Below are positions 9,214 to 17,401 of a stretch of DNA of 64,000 nucleotides, in pieces. Numbering within the stretch: the first letter of the stretch is position 1; every line of letters starts with the position of its first letter. The DNA is from Methylomonas sp. ZR1. GTDB lineage: Bacteria > Pseudomonadota > Gammaproteobacteria > Methylococcales > Methylomonadaceae. Made by a program: the position numbers and the translations under genes. The stretch lies in NCBI RefSeq assembly GCF_013141865.1, contig NZ_RCST01000001.1, forward strand, positions 124,001 through 188,000, given 5' to 3'. A model generated the notes under the pieces. That model was given only the letters and a program-made list of their open reading frames with translations, was not told the origin of the DNA and did not search any database.

Positions 9214-9214
9214 T
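9187..9214. other. Likely attL (tRNA 3' end)
   Basis: Tyrosine integrases of ICEs commonly recombine within the 3' end of a tRNA and restore it. Here the T-arm and acceptor end of tRNA-Lys are the last chromosomal sequence before int. The exact crossover cannot be set because the matching attR is outside this window. Confidence 0.45.
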
Positions 9215-9231
9215 CAAACGCTATATAAATC

Positions 9232-9266
9232 AACCAGTTAGCTTTCGCGGGCAGCTGGTTTTTTTA
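9232..9266 (+). terminator. Intrinsic terminator after tRNA-Lys
   Basis: AACCAGTT at 9232-9239 pairs with AGCTGGTT at 9253-9260 (8 pairs, one G-U), followed by a run of seven T. It would end the tRNA transcript just inside the element and may also slow read-through into the convergent integrase gene. Confidence 0.65.
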
Positions 9267-9313
9267 TGCTCAAAATTTCCTTGCGTGACTTTTGCGTGAC
9301 CTGGGATTTTATC

Positions 9314-10435
9314 CTAGCCAGTTTTTGCTCTTTTCAGCACGGTAAGCGAAACACCACTTCCCATGTCGCAAATACTGTTTACCGCATCAATCAATTCTTT
9401 CAGCTCAGCCGAAGAATAGTGCGTGGTAACATCCCCCGTCGTATGATGCAAAAGTACTTTACGTGTTTCAAATGAAACCCCTGCGGCTCTTAATCGTCTT
9501 CCAAAAGTGTGCTTCAAGTTATGAGGCCCCTTATTGAAAGAACCATTGCAAGGCAGACTTGCATTTTTCCAGGCATTTTTCCATGCCGTGGTGTGCATAC
9601 GTTCCAAACGTTTTTCTTTATAAGGAAAAACATACCTCGAATTAAGTCCTCGCTGCCCATCCACGACCGACTGGGCGATACGGTTTAAAACCACGATTTG
9701 ATCTTCCTTATTTTTTTCGCCCGGCCAAATACCATCGTCATAAGCAACCGGTTTGCCGGGTGTTATGAAAATCGATGTATTTAGAGCTGGAACCTTAACT
9801 TCCCAATCCCATCTCAGCCAGCAAACACCCTGTTCTCGCAGACCTGTGTTTACTTTAAAGAGCGCCATCTTGTGAAGATAATCAGGCATCAGCTTGAAAA
9901 ATCGCCTCTGTTCTTCCCAGGTCAATGGATAAGGTTCGGCAGAATCTTCCCAGTCCGGTAGTTGTAACAGAGGCGGAGTATCAATCCAGGGTAGATTATT
10001 TTCATCCCTCCAAACTCGCGCTGAAAGCGTGAGAATTCGCCTAACAACAGCCAAATCTCGTGCAACTGTTCCGCTTTTTATCCCCTGCGCCTTTCTAGTT
10101 TCGATGTAGGGTTGAAGCGTACCCATATGCACTTTACTGATGTCCATATCGCCAATGAATGCATCCAACTGCTTAAGGCAATCTGCATCCCGATCCAAAC
10201 TGCGCTTGGTTGATTCATTGAGGAATTTCGTCGCCGCCATTCGAAAAGTCCTGACAGGCCTTACGCCGTAGACGGAGGCTTGCCGGATTTCTTCAATTTT
10301 GCGGGCGAGATACTCTTCCGCTTTGCCAAGGTCGCTTTCTCCAGTGCTTTCGCAAAGGCGTCGACCTCGGACTTGTTTGTCGATGTGCCAGCAATCGCCA
10401 CGTTTGACGAGTCCCGGTGTTTTTTTGCGTCCCAT
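9314..10435 (-). CDS. int: Tyrosine-family integrase
   Basis: A 373-aa site-specific recombinase expected to integrate and excise the element at the adjacent tRNA-Lys. The N-terminal third carries the arm-binding and SAM-like core-binding regions. Catalytic landmarks are the first Arg in NTGLREQG, the HNLKHTFGRRLRAAG box, HH in LLHHTTGDV, and the Tyr nucleophile in THYSS. Position four of the usual HxLRH motif is Lys instead of Arg. GGAGG lies 9 bases before the ATG. The gene start overlaps the upstream excisionase-like gene by 175 bases, so the two are co-transcribed and probably translationally coupled. The tail faces the tRNA. Confidence 0.93.
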   Translation of the reverse strand: MGRKKTPGLVKRGDCWHIDKQVRGRRLCESTGESDLGKAEEYLARKIEEIRQASVYGVRPVRTFRMAATKFLNESTKRSLDRDADCLKQLDAFIGDMDISKVHMGTLQPYIETRKAQGIKSGTVARDLAVVRRILTLSARVWRDENNLPWIDTPPLLQLPDWEDSAEPYPLTWEEQRRFFKLMPDYLHKMALFKVNTGLREQGVCWLRWDWEVKVPALNTSIFITPGKPVAYDDGIWPGEKNKEDQIVVLNRIAQSVVDGQRGLNSRYVFPYKEKRLERMHTTAWKNAWKNASLPCNGSFNKGPHNLKHTFGRRLRAAGVSFETRKVLLHHTTGDVTTHYSSAELKELIDAVNSICDMGSGVSLTVLKRAKTG

Positions 10436-10671
10436 GATGAACCTCCATCAGGTTGATCAAGACGCCCGTTGCGGGCGATATAGTCGTCTGCCCAGGCGTC
10501 CAAGTCAAGCCTATCAAATGCAATACCCTGCTTGCCGATTGGTATTTCGGCAAGCAGGGGACGCACAAGGTTATTAAATCGATTTCTGTCCATGCCTAAA
10601 TAAAATGCCGCATCTCTTAACCTTATGAGCCTCGGCAATAATTTAGAGATTTTTGGAACTGATTTGCCCAT
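10261..10671 (-). CDS. AlpA/Xis-like excisionase
   Basis: A 136-aa protein with an N-terminal winged-helix signature (LIRLRDAAFYLGMDRNRFNN) like AlpA/MerR-type excisionases, followed by a charged, Lys/Ser-rich tail. Proteins of this kind bend DNA at att sites and bias the integrase towards excision. It lies directly upstream of int in the same direction, the usual xis-int order, and its last 175 bases overlap int in another frame. The tail, which is the overlapping part, is low in complexity, so the functional part is probably residues 1-75. Confidence 0.65.
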   Translation of the reverse strand: MGKSVPKISKLLPRLIRLRDAAFYLGMDRNRFNNLVRPLLAEIPIGKQGIAFDRLDLDAWADDYIARNGRLDQPDGGSSWDAKKHRDSSNVAIAGTSTNKSEVDAFAKALEKATLAKRKSISPAKLKKSGKPPSTA

Positions 10672-10714
10672 AAACCAGATACTTAAAAAATGCTCGCCAT
10701 ATGCATGTTGGGAG

Positions 10715-11191
10715 TTATTTGGCTTTTATAAGCTCTTTACAGACGCCACACCGCTCAATATGATTCGGGCGGGCGCGCAGCAAATTCCAGCAATTACAAA
10801 CAGGACATCGCGTCAGTTCAATCGTATTGGCTTTAAGCTCTTCAACAATCACACCGGTTTCGGAAAAACCAAGTTGGCTGATCGGGTGTATTTTTTTGAA
10901 CGCATCAAAAGCATTGATGACTTTGTAAATTTCCACCTGTTCAACAACTAACTCAGCATGCCTATAACAAACTGCAAAGGCTGTCGCCTCCTTGTATTGC
11001 TTGTTAGTTCGCGTGAGCGCGTGGATCGATTGCTTGTTATCACCGGATCGCGCAGAAATCCCATGATATTCACGATAAGCTTTTCGCAGCCATTTGATTG
11101 AAAGGGTTGTTTCTTGATGAATCATGGTAATACGGGCCTTGCGCTTGATGAGTTCAAGGGCCAGTGTTTGTTGCTTGTAGTTATCTAACAT
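10715..11191 (-). CDS. FlhC-like transcriptional activator (second pair)
   Basis: A 158-aa protein. I chose the ATG at 11191 because AAAGGGGGG lies just upstream and the FlhC-like sequence begins there. The C-terminal zinc site of FlhC is visible as CPVCNCW and CGVC. FlhC partners FlhD to activate sigma-70 promoters; in SXT/R391 and IncC elements the homologues SetC/AcaC switch on transfer genes. It starts 14 bases after the STAS-FlhD gene and leads into xis-int. It is shorter than E. coli FlhC (192 aa) and clearly diverged from the other FlhC-like gene at 11813-12439. Confidence 0.7.
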   Translation of the reverse strand: MLDNYKQQTLALELIKRKARITMIHQETTLSIKWLRKAYREYHGISARSGDNKQSIHALTRTNKQYKEATAFAVCYRHAELVVEQVEIYKVINAFDAFKKIHPISQLGFSETGVIVEELKANTIELTRCPVCNCWNLLRARPNHIERCGVCKELIKAK

Positions 11192-11204
11192 GACCAACCC
11201 CCCT

Positions 11205-11792
11205 TTACGCTGCCGTGAAAGCCAACAACAAATCCACCAGATCATGGCGCCGCTGTCCAAATCCCTGAATAAATTGCGAAGTAAAGCGTGGCGCAAAACA
11301 TAAGCAGCCAGATCGAGCCAGTGTTTGCATCTCGTCCATGGACAAATTCGCAATTGCCAGACGCAATTTTTCATCGGCAACCCCCATGATCAACAGCGCT
11401 TGTAGGGCATTCTCTCGGGCGAGTGCCCGCACCTTTACCAGCCAAGCCAAATTCAGATCGTAGAGCTCTTGATCAACCACGTCCTGTTGCCGGCTCATCA
11501 ATCGCTCAATAAATTCATCCACATGGGTCAAATCATCTTGCATGATGGCTTCAACAGCAGAAGTCATATTGACCACCCGCAACTTGCTTTTTAGGAAGTC
11601 AGCCCCGAATTCGTTTAGTAGTGTGAAGATAGCTTCCTGAAAAAATCCTGTGGCGATGGATTCGACCGCTTCAAAATCCAGCGTCAGGCATTCGTTGCGT
11701 AAAAAACATTCTTGCGCCCGTTGCACCAACTGCTTGCCATGGCAGGCTTGGGGTGTTTTCAGTTTAGTGAGGTGTTTGATTACGACATACAT
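11205..11792 (-). CDS. STAS-like (DUF4325) / FlhD-like fusion protein
   Basis: A 195-aa two-part protein. Residues about 30-65 (LTLDFEAVESIATGFFQEAI) match the core of the STAS-like DUF4325 fold. Residues about 110-175 (LNLAWLVKVRALARENALQA… LSMDEMQTLARSGC) align well with FlhD of E. coli and with the simple FlhD-like protein at 12440-12721. AAGGAGAC precedes the ATG. FlhD-type proteins form the core of the FlhD4C2 activator. A STAS-like domain on FlhD is not an arrangement I know; it suggests regulated assembly or partner binding. The FlhC-like gene follows after 13 bases. Confidence 0.65.
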   Translation of the reverse strand: MYVVIKHLTKLKTPQACHGKQLVQRAQECFLRNECLTLDFEAVESIATGFFQEAIFTLLNEFGADFLKSKLRVVNMTSAVEAIMQDDLTHVDEFIERLMSRQQDVVDQELYDLNLAWLVKVRALARENALQALLIMGVADEKLRLAIANLSMDEMQTLARSGCLCFAPRFTSQFIQGFGQRRHDLVDLLLAFTAA

Positions 11793-11812
11793 AACAGTCT
11801 CCTTGTCGGTGG

Positions 11813-12439
11813 TTAAGATGTCGATAACCGTGAACCTGAGGCTAAGGTGCGTTGCCAGCCACTACAAGCCGCTTTGTTGCGGCGTATGTTTTTTTCAGCC
11901 CAAACCTCACATATTGGGCAGCGTTGATAAAATTTCGGCAATGTATTCAGCACGATATGACGGGACTGACAGGTTGCACACAGCACAAGTCGACTTTCAC
12001 GACTATTAACCTGCTGAATAAGATGCCAGGCACGGTTGATACCCAAGAAATTACCCTGGTCACTGCTAACGTCTAATCTATTGTCATTAAAAACACGCCC
12101 AACAGTCTCAAGGTACAATCCATAGGCCGTCATGAATCGGGTGGCGTGGGCAGGTTTCTGCGTTACGAGTTGAGAGAAGTCGGAATACATACCCAGGAAA
12201 ATCGAAGCATGCAGTGCATTCATCGATGATCGTGCAATCCAATAGGAATCGTAAGGCAACATGCCAGACTTAGAGGGGCAGTGATGGACTTCCTTGTACA
12301 GGCGGATCGCCACTTTTCGACCAATGCCGCACAGATGCTGAACAACTGGCGGCCTAGCGCCTAATCGAATGAGTTTGTTGGCCATGGAAAGGGTTTCCAA
12401 AAACTCAGGCAACGCAGTTTCGCTGGGTAACCGGTACAT
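11813..12439 (-). CDS. FlhC-like activator (SetC/AcaC-type)
   Basis: A 208-aa protein with FlhC features: an N-terminal helical region (LIRLGARPPVVQHLCGIGRKVAIRLYKE), then CATC and CPIC pairs near residues 153 and 173 forming the zinc site. The ATG follows the TAA of the FlhD-like gene with no gap, so the pair is translated together. In SXT/R391, SetC with SetD activates int and the tra operons; the same role is likely here from its place upstream of xis-int. Confidence 0.8.
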   Translation of the reverse strand: MYRLPSETALPEFLETLSMANKLIRLGARPPVVQHLCGIGRKVAIRLYKEVHHCPSKSGMLPYDSYWIARSSMNALHASIFLGMYSDFSQLVTQKPAHATRFMTAYGLYLETVGRVFNDNRLDVSSDQGNFLGINRAWHLIQQVNSRESRLVLCATCQSRHIVLNTLPKFYQRCPICEVWAEKNIRRNKAACSGWQRTLASGSRLSTS

Positions 12440-12721
12440 TTAGGCACCCTCCCCGTTGTTATGAGTGGGCAATAACAATGCGCTATGCAGGGAAAGCGCT
12501 ATATGCTGTGGCGTCTTTAGGGGTAATAAGCGAATCATTGCCCGACTGTTACTCGCCAATTCCCGAATCTTTTCCAGTGTCAGTGTTTCCATGATACTGA
12601 GTTGTTTCTGATTCAAACCAAAACGCCAAGCGGCTTCCAGCGCATTGCTGCGGACAGCCTCGCGGGCCAGCATCAGATATTCAAAATTGAGTCGGGATAA
12701 ATCCTCTTCCAGTGTCGACAT
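12440..12721 (-). CDS. FlhD-like activator (SetD/AcaD-type)
   Basis: A 93-aa protein. The ATG at 12721 is preferred over the one at 12790 because the sequence from MSTLEEDLSRLNFEYLMLAR aligns with the N-terminus of FlhD, while the extra 23 residues do not. The rest follows FlhD spacing (FGLNQKQLSIMETLTLEKIRELA). It is slightly shorter than E. coli FlhD. Its stop codon abuts the FlhC-like start. The 326-base region upstream carries a long palindrome and a GC-rich hairpin and probably holds the promoter. Confidence 0.78.
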   Translation of the reverse strand: MSTLEEDLSRLNFEYLMLAREAVRSNALEAAWRFGLNQKQLSIMETLTLEKIRELASNSRAMIRLLPLKTPQHIALSLHSALLLPTHNNGEGA

Positions 12722-12886
12722 TAGCGTTATCTCTGCGTCAAGTGGTTGCTTTAGGCGATATGCTAGGGGGATCAATTGGAAAAAGCTCACACGGAAAGTG
12801 GTCTGTTTTGGGGTACCTTCCTCGCAAGGCTTTGCGGGGCGTTGGCTGGAAGACGGGAGAAAAACGGGATAAAACGCAAGGCGTTA

Positions 12887-12918
12887 GCAATATTTGTGAA
12901 ATGTTTCACAAATATTGC
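12887..12918. repeat. 32-bp palindrome upstream of the FlhDC-like genes
   Basis: Two 15-base arms (GCAATATTTGTGAAA and its complement) are separated by TG. It lies 166 bases before the FlhD-like start, in the gap between radC and the activator operon. The length and symmetry fit a dimeric repressor operator; a hairpin in the activator mRNA leader is the alternative. The rest of the 12722-13047 gap holds the hairpin described next and no gene. Confidence 0.55.
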
Positions 12919-12934
12919 CTCGTGATGGAGAAAT

Positions 12935-12960
12935 GCGCCACCGTCTCAAGGACGGGGCGC
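12935..12960. other. GC-rich hairpin in the activator upstream region
   Basis: GCGCC-A-CCGTC pairs with GACGG-GGCGC around the loop TCAAG: ten pairs with one bulged A. A run of eight T follows on the plus strand after a further 10 bases. On the minus strand, the direction of the local genes, it lies between radC and the FlhD-like gene and could act in the leader. No function is assigned. Confidence 0.4.
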
Positions 12961-13047
12961 TGTTATCAGCTTTTTTTTAGATAGCCTATTGGGCAGAGAT
13001 CCACGTTCTGTGACGTGTAGACCTGCCTTGATTGCCTATGAGCTAAC

Positions 13048-13521
13048 TCACAACAAGCCATGTTCAGCGAATGAATACACGGTTTCGCCGACGATGAAGT
13101 GATCAAGTACGCGAACGTCAATCAAGGCCAAGGCTTCTTTAAGTTTTGCTGTAATCACACGATCGGCCTGACTAGGGTCGCTGATTCCGGACGGGTGGTT
13201 ATGCGCAATAATTAGCGCCGCCGCATTATAGTGCAGCGAGACTTTGACCACTTCGCGCGGATACACGCTTGCACCATCAATCGTACCCCGGAATAATTCA
13301 TCGCACGCGATGACCCGGTGTTGATTGTCCAAGAACAGACACAGAAATACTTCGTGCTCATACGGCGCCAATTTCAATTTAATACAGTCCTTCGCCTTGT
13401 CCGGACTGGTCAAGGCTTCGCCTTGACTGAACGTGCGGTTGTAGATCTGAATGGCCTCTAAAATGACATCCTGTTCATCGGCCATACGGTAACGATTATT
13501 GGTTCCTCGAATGTATAACAT
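13048..13521 (-). CDS. radC: RadC-family JAB-domain protein
   Basis: A 157-aa protein of the mobile-element RadC type, consisting mainly of the JAB/MPN-like domain. The metal-site motif is [14 protein letters not shown] near residue 107. Despite the name it has no proven repair role; these proteins are regular passengers of ICEs and prophages and occur in SXT/R391 near the same genes. The start codon lies inside the structured leader at 13519-13597. Confidence 0.9.
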   Translation of the reverse strand: MLYIRGTNNRYRMADEQDVILEAIQIYNRTFSQGEALTSPDKAKDCIKLKLAPYEHEVFLCLFLDNQHRVIACDELFRGTIDGASVYPREVVKVSLHYNAAALIIAHNHPSGISDPSQADRVITAKLKEALALIDVRVLDHFIVGETVYSFAEHGLL

Positions 13522-13597
13522 GGGCTTTCTCCGGTAATCTTAAAATTTGGAGAAAGCCGTCCCCTTCCGGGGTGGACTTTCTCCGGAAGGGTTGTCA
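13519..13597 (-). promoter_or_regulatory. Structured leader of radC
   Basis: A 9-bp hairpin (CCCTTCCGG/CCGGAAGGG, 13562-13591) holds GGAGAAAG at 13577-13584. GGCTTTCTCC at 13549-13558 can pair with that segment or, over ten perfect pairs, with GGAGAAAGCC at 13523-13532, which includes the ribosome site. The choice of partner would open or close translation. This is the clearest copy of the leader family. Confidence 0.7.
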
Positions 13598-13794
13598 AAA
13601 ATGTGCAAAGCCTCGTCAGCGATGTCTTCCGACGTTGACCGTCGGCAGAACACATTTCGCTAAAGACGCTTAAGCTGACGCCATTTCTGCGTCAGGTGTT
13701 TTGGAATGATGCTTGTTACATGGTCGTTGGCCAGATAACCAGCCAAAAGCCACGCGCTAACACAGCTGCGGCCATTGACCCGATTAGGTTTAGA

Positions 13795-15390
13795 CTACAT
13801 TTCCGCAACGGTGACGACATCGCCATCATTGCCGAGCACGATTTGAAAGGTCCTGGAAAACAGCGCCGGACAACTGCCAAATGTCGGCAGCAGTCGTTGC
13901 AATGCGTCCGCAGGCTTATCTGCCGTATTGGCTACCACGAAGTTATGAAAATCCCATTCATCGGCTTCCTTGGCGGATTCCATGAACGTATCCCATTCGT
14001 CGTAGTAGGACGAAGCTTGGCAAACCACCAACCCGGATGACTCCCGATTAGGTACGATGAAGCGGTCCTGATCCTCGTCATACACGGCATCGTGATCGAT
14101 GTCGACGGACTCGCCATTCAGGGTTAACCGGTACTTTTCACAAAATACCGCCTGACCACTCACCCATTGCCCTGCAAAAAACGCGCGGTGCGTTTCGTTG
14201 ACGATGTCCAAGGTGATGGCCGGTCCGTTCAAATCGACCAGGTACGAAAATAGCCAATGCTTGGCATCCAACCCCGGCCGAAATACCCGATAATCGCGGT
14301 GCCAAGCGAACATCCAGCGTAGCGCACCGACCGCATCGAGATCATCCAGGTCGGCCACTTTGACAAGGCCGTTTTCCACATCGCTTTGACTGACCGGTTG
14401 TGAAACCGCTGTCAAATTAACGCTGCTGCAACCTTCCTTGATTGGATAGTCCTGAATAATCGCCAATACCTGTTGGGGCAACAACGGCACATCATTCAGT
14501 AAATCCAGGCAGCGGTAAGTTTTCAGGGTGTCGTAGCCCAGTACAAAGTCCTCTGCCAATAGATGGTTCTTGATCGCTTCCAGGCGTTGCCTGGCTTCCC
14601 GTTGCAGAACCTGCTTAACCTCAGCGATCACCTGCGCTTCATCGATCAACTTATCCCGATCTGGCAGCCGCGCGAAAAAGCGGCTGGAATCCAAGTGGAT
14701 GACATGACCGGGGTCTCGTTCGTGGTGACTGTGATAGACCGGTAAGCCTTGCAGATACAGATGAAAATACTCCGACTGTCGCAACCAATCTTCGCCCTGG
14801 GACAAGCCATACACATACAGCTCACCCAGTTCGGTCTCGATGAACGGTAACGTTGAATTGACCGCACGCGGCCGATCCAGGCTGACACCGTTAAAGCGCA
14901 CTTCAATCGGAAATCCCCGCGCCAAGCGACGCAACTGGGATTCGATCTGATCCGCTTCCGGTTTGAACTGGGTCAACGTCAAACGCGTGATGCCTTGCCA
15001 GTCCGCGGGTTCGATCACAATCGGTTGGAAGGCCAAAAGCGCAGCCGTATCCACCGAAAAGCGACCACACTTGCTGTCGACGCTGATGGCTTCGCACGAA
15101 AATAGTGCTGACAAAAAGCCAATCCCAAAAGCATGCTCGCGTTCAATCAACTCTATATCCCAGCCGGACTCGGCTACGGTCAGTAACGTTTTCAAACAGG
15201 CGATGCCGCAGCCATCGTCACACACCGTCAAGGTTCGAGTGTCTTCAGCATACTCGAAGCTGACGAATGTAGCGCCGGCGCGGCGGGCATTTTGCATCAG
15301 CTCTCCCAGTACCGTGGTGGACTGGGTAAAGCTGAAACGCAGGTTGTTGATCAGTTTCTCGGGGTTGACCGATAATTGTGTGGTGTTCAT
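13795..15390 (-). CDS. GHKL (Hsp90-like) ATPase protein of the element
   Basis: A 531-aa protein from the ATG at 15390, chosen because GAGGAA lies upstream and the conserved part begins at once (MNTTQLSVNPEKLINNLRFS). The Bergerat ATP fold is visible: N-box ELMQNARRAGA near residue 30, G1 DDGCGI near 60, and G2 AFGIGFLSA near 85. This resembles the N-terminal part of HtpG/MutL-type ATPases. The remaining 400 residues are unrecognised. It belongs to the conserved leftward block that runs from ssb to radC. No enzymatic role can be stated beyond ATP binding. Confidence 0.75.
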   Translation of the reverse strand: MNTTQLSVNPEKLINNLRFSFTQSTTVLGELMQNARRAGATFVSFEYAEDTRTLTVCDDGCGIACLKTLLTVAESGWDIELIEREHAFGIGFLSALFSCEAISVDSKCGRFSVDTAALLAFQPIVIEPADWQGITRLTLTQFKPEADQIESQLRRLARGFPIEVRFNGVSLDRPRAVNSTLPFIETELGELYVYGLSQGEDWLRQSEYFHLYLQGLPVYHSHHERDPGHVIHLDSSRFFARLPDRDKLIDEAQVIAEVKQVLQREARQRLEAIKNHLLAEDFVLGYDTLKTYRCLDLLNDVPLLPQQVLAIIQDYPIKEGCSSVNLTAVSQPVSQSDVENGLVKVADLDDLDAVGALRWMFAWHRDYRVFRPGLDAKHWLFSYLVDLNGPAITLDIVNETHRAFFAGQWVSGQAVFCEKYRLTLNGESVDIDHDAVYDEDQDRFIVPNRESSGLVVCQASSYYDEWDTFMESAKEADEWDFHNFVVANTADKPADALQRLLPTFGSCPALFSRTFQIVLGNDGDVVTVAEM

Positions 15391-15473
15391 GTGAGTTCCT
15401 CGAATAAAAAAGCCCCGAGGAAAAGACACAGTCCAACCCCGACGGGGAGAACGGATCATCTCCCCGAGGCGGG
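15391..15473 (-). promoter_or_regulatory. Structured leader of the GHKL ATPase gene
   Basis: The main hairpin (15437-15473) has CGGGGAG/CTCCCCG inside a CCCG/CGGG outer stem. TTCCTCG (plus-strand positions 15416-15422) can pair over 7 bases with CGAGGAA (15396-15402), the ribosome site. A further hairpin, ACTGGC-CTA-GCCAGT at 15478-15492, stands just before it. Confidence 0.6.
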
Positions 15474-15522
15474 TAGTACTGGCTAGGCCAGTGGTTAAGT
15501 TAAAGACCTGTATAACACCGGA

Positions 15523-17286
15523 TTACGATGCCAAAGCTAGGTCTGTAGTCGATGGTAAAGACCCCGTCCATTCCAGCAAGCTGGATTGTTCGTTTTCCAA
15601 TACCGCATCGGGATCGATGCCATGATTCGCCAATACAGTGTTCATTGCTCCGGTGAGCATGGCATTGCCACGCTCCCGTTCCGACTCGCCGCCGTATTTG
15701 ACTGCCCAAAAGGGATCAAAGTGGACATGCCGGCCATCCCGTTTACAGTGTTGACTGACTTCGGTACGGAAGGCTTTATCAAGTTTTTCCGCTTGGTCGA
15801 ACTGCTGCCAAAAACCGTTTCCTGCTTTGGTCTCCGCCGGCGGTAGCCAACGGCGATGATTGCCAACCAGACGATTCATCCGATCAATTAGCGTTTTGTT
15901 GGTTGGAAAGAAATGAATCGTGCCCACGCCGGGATAGTAGCGAACATCAAAATAGCTGCCGCTCATCCGTTGCCCAGAACGCAGGGCATGGAAGTGATTT
16001 CGGAAAACCGATTCCAGCCCTATAGCCGCTTCATACTTGCCATCCAGCATGGCAAACACTTTGTCAAAATCCGCCAGCATCCGTTGGGATTCCCACGGCA
16101 AATCGTTTTGATACGATTCGGTGGCATGACCAGGAAGCACAAAGCGGGTGGTTTTGATGCGCATGCCCAGCGTGCGATGTTTATCGTTCGACTTCCAGCC
16201 CATATAGAAGACGGTATTGTCACTATGGTAGCGGGTGATCAAATCGAATATGTCGCATGCCATGCTCAGCTGAATATCCCCTTGCTGATCGATAATGCCC
16301 TGTAAGAAGCCGTAGATATTCGGCACGGTAAATTCCAAGGACTTCACCGTTTCGAAATCTGACTCCAGACGTTTTTGCGCCGCCGATGACAAGCGCGACG
16401 TCACCTGCGTGGATCGCAAAATGCCGGACCAGGCACGATCTTTTAGATCGCTGTAATCGGTATAAAGCTGATTCTTCACCCAATCCAGCGTGGACTGCGT
16501 GGACTTGACCGCCGCATCACCATTCAATTCACCGAGCGTTTGTCCCAGCATCTTGCGATAGCGCATGGCGCGCGCTTCACTGAATGCTGATTGCCGGGCC
16601 GCTTCGACGGCGGCATTGAACATCAGCACCGCATTGTCGATAACAGCATTAACCAATGCCAGTTCATGCATGGGCTGGCAATCGCCCGCCAAACCATCGG
16701 CGCTCACTTGATCGCGACGTAAGTCGTCGAGTATGTTGCCTAACAGCGCCTCTTCAAAGGTTGAGGTTTTCTTCAACCAGACCAGGGCGATGTCCACATC
16801 CGTTTTGCGCTCGGCATCCTGGCCGGCAAACATGTCCGATAAGTATTCCACTTCGCCAAACTGTTCAACCAATCGAAGCAAATGCTTTCGTTCCTTGGAA
16901 AACGGGTTTTTCAAGGTTTCAGCATTGAGAATGGCCACGATCTCACCGTCGAACAGAATCTCCCACGCCTTCAGCACATGCTGCACGCCGTCGGCAAACG
17001 GGGGATTCATCAACACATGGGAATACAGACTGCCGTTTTTGAACTGCATAAAATCCATACCCACCACGGCATAGCCTTGCGAACGCAAGATCGGGTGTTT
17101 ACTGATATCGATTTCAATGCAATCGACTGGAATTTGCTGCCAGCGGTTATAAGGCCTGGGTTGTAATAAATGACCTTCCCCGGCAGAGGGTTCCAATACA
17201 CGCACAAAATTCTTGTTCTTGAAGGTTTCCCAAGCCTTGATACTTAACGCTTCCGGCGTTGGGTAATACTGAAGATTGTCTATCAT
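15523..17286 (-). CDS. DNA methyltransferase-like protein with DUF4942
   Basis: A 587-aa protein. Residues about 25-180 form an adenine-type methyltransferase fold: the SAM motif VLEPSAGEGHLLQ near residue 34 and the catalytic motif NPPFAD near residue 94. The rest, residues about 210-560, fits the DUF4942 region found with such methylases in ICEs and plasmids. A role in protecting element DNA from host restriction is plausible but not shown; no matching nuclease gene is adjacent. It has its own structured leader and is followed by the GHKL ATPase gene. Confidence 0.75.
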   Translation of the reverse strand: MIDNLQYYPTPEALSIKAWETFKNKNFVRVLEPSAGEGHLLQPRPYNRWQQIPVDCIEIDISKHPILRSQGYAVVGMDFMQFKNGSLYSHVLMNPPFADGVQHVLKAWEILFDGEIVAILNAETLKNPFSKERKHLLRLVEQFGEVEYLSDMFAGQDAERKTDVDIALVWLKKTSTFEEALLGNILDDLRRDQVSADGLAGDCQPMHELALVNAVIDNAVLMFNAAVEAARQSAFSEARAMRYRKMLGQTLGELNGDAAVKSTQSTLDWVKNQLYTDYSDLKDRAWSGILRSTQVTSRLSSAAQKRLESDFETVKSLEFTVPNIYGFLQGIIDQQGDIQLSMACDIFDLITRYHSDNTVFYMGWKSNDKHRTLGMRIKTTRFVLPGHATESYQNDLPWESQRMLADFDKVFAMLDGKYEAAIGLESVFRNHFHALRSGQRMSGSYFDVRYYPGVGTIHFFPTNKTLIDRMNRLVGNHRRWLPPAETKAGNGFWQQFDQAEKLDKAFRTEVSQHCKRDGRHVHFDPFWAVKYGGESERERGNAMLTGAMNTVLANHGIDPDAVLENEQSSLLEWTGSLPSTTDLALAS

Positions 17287-17354
17287 GGTGATCTCCGATA
17301 AGACCCCTGACGACCGATGTATCCCTGGCGGGATAGAATCATCCCGCAGGGGTA
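17287..17354 (-). promoter_or_regulatory. Structured leader of the DUF4942 gene
   Basis: The main hairpin (17323-17352) is CCCTG-CGGGAT/ATCCCG-CAGGG with the loop GATTCT. The segment ACCCCTG in its outer strand can instead pair perfectly with CAGGGGT downstream (plus-strand 17303-17309). Pairing around the GGAG ribosome site is weaker here than in other copies. Confidence 0.55.
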
Positions 17355-17358
17355 GTGT

Positions 17359-17380
17359 GAAAAACTCGGCTTAACCGAGT
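17359..17380 (-). terminator. Terminator-like hairpin before the DUF4942 leader
   Basis: On the minus strand ACTCGG-TTAAG-CCGAGT is followed by a T-run. It lies 22 bases after the stop of the gene at 17402-17899, so it may end that transcript or act as an attenuator ahead of the DUF4942 leader. Confidence 0.5.
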
Positions 17381-17401
17381 GTCAAAAATGAAAATGGCGC
17401 G

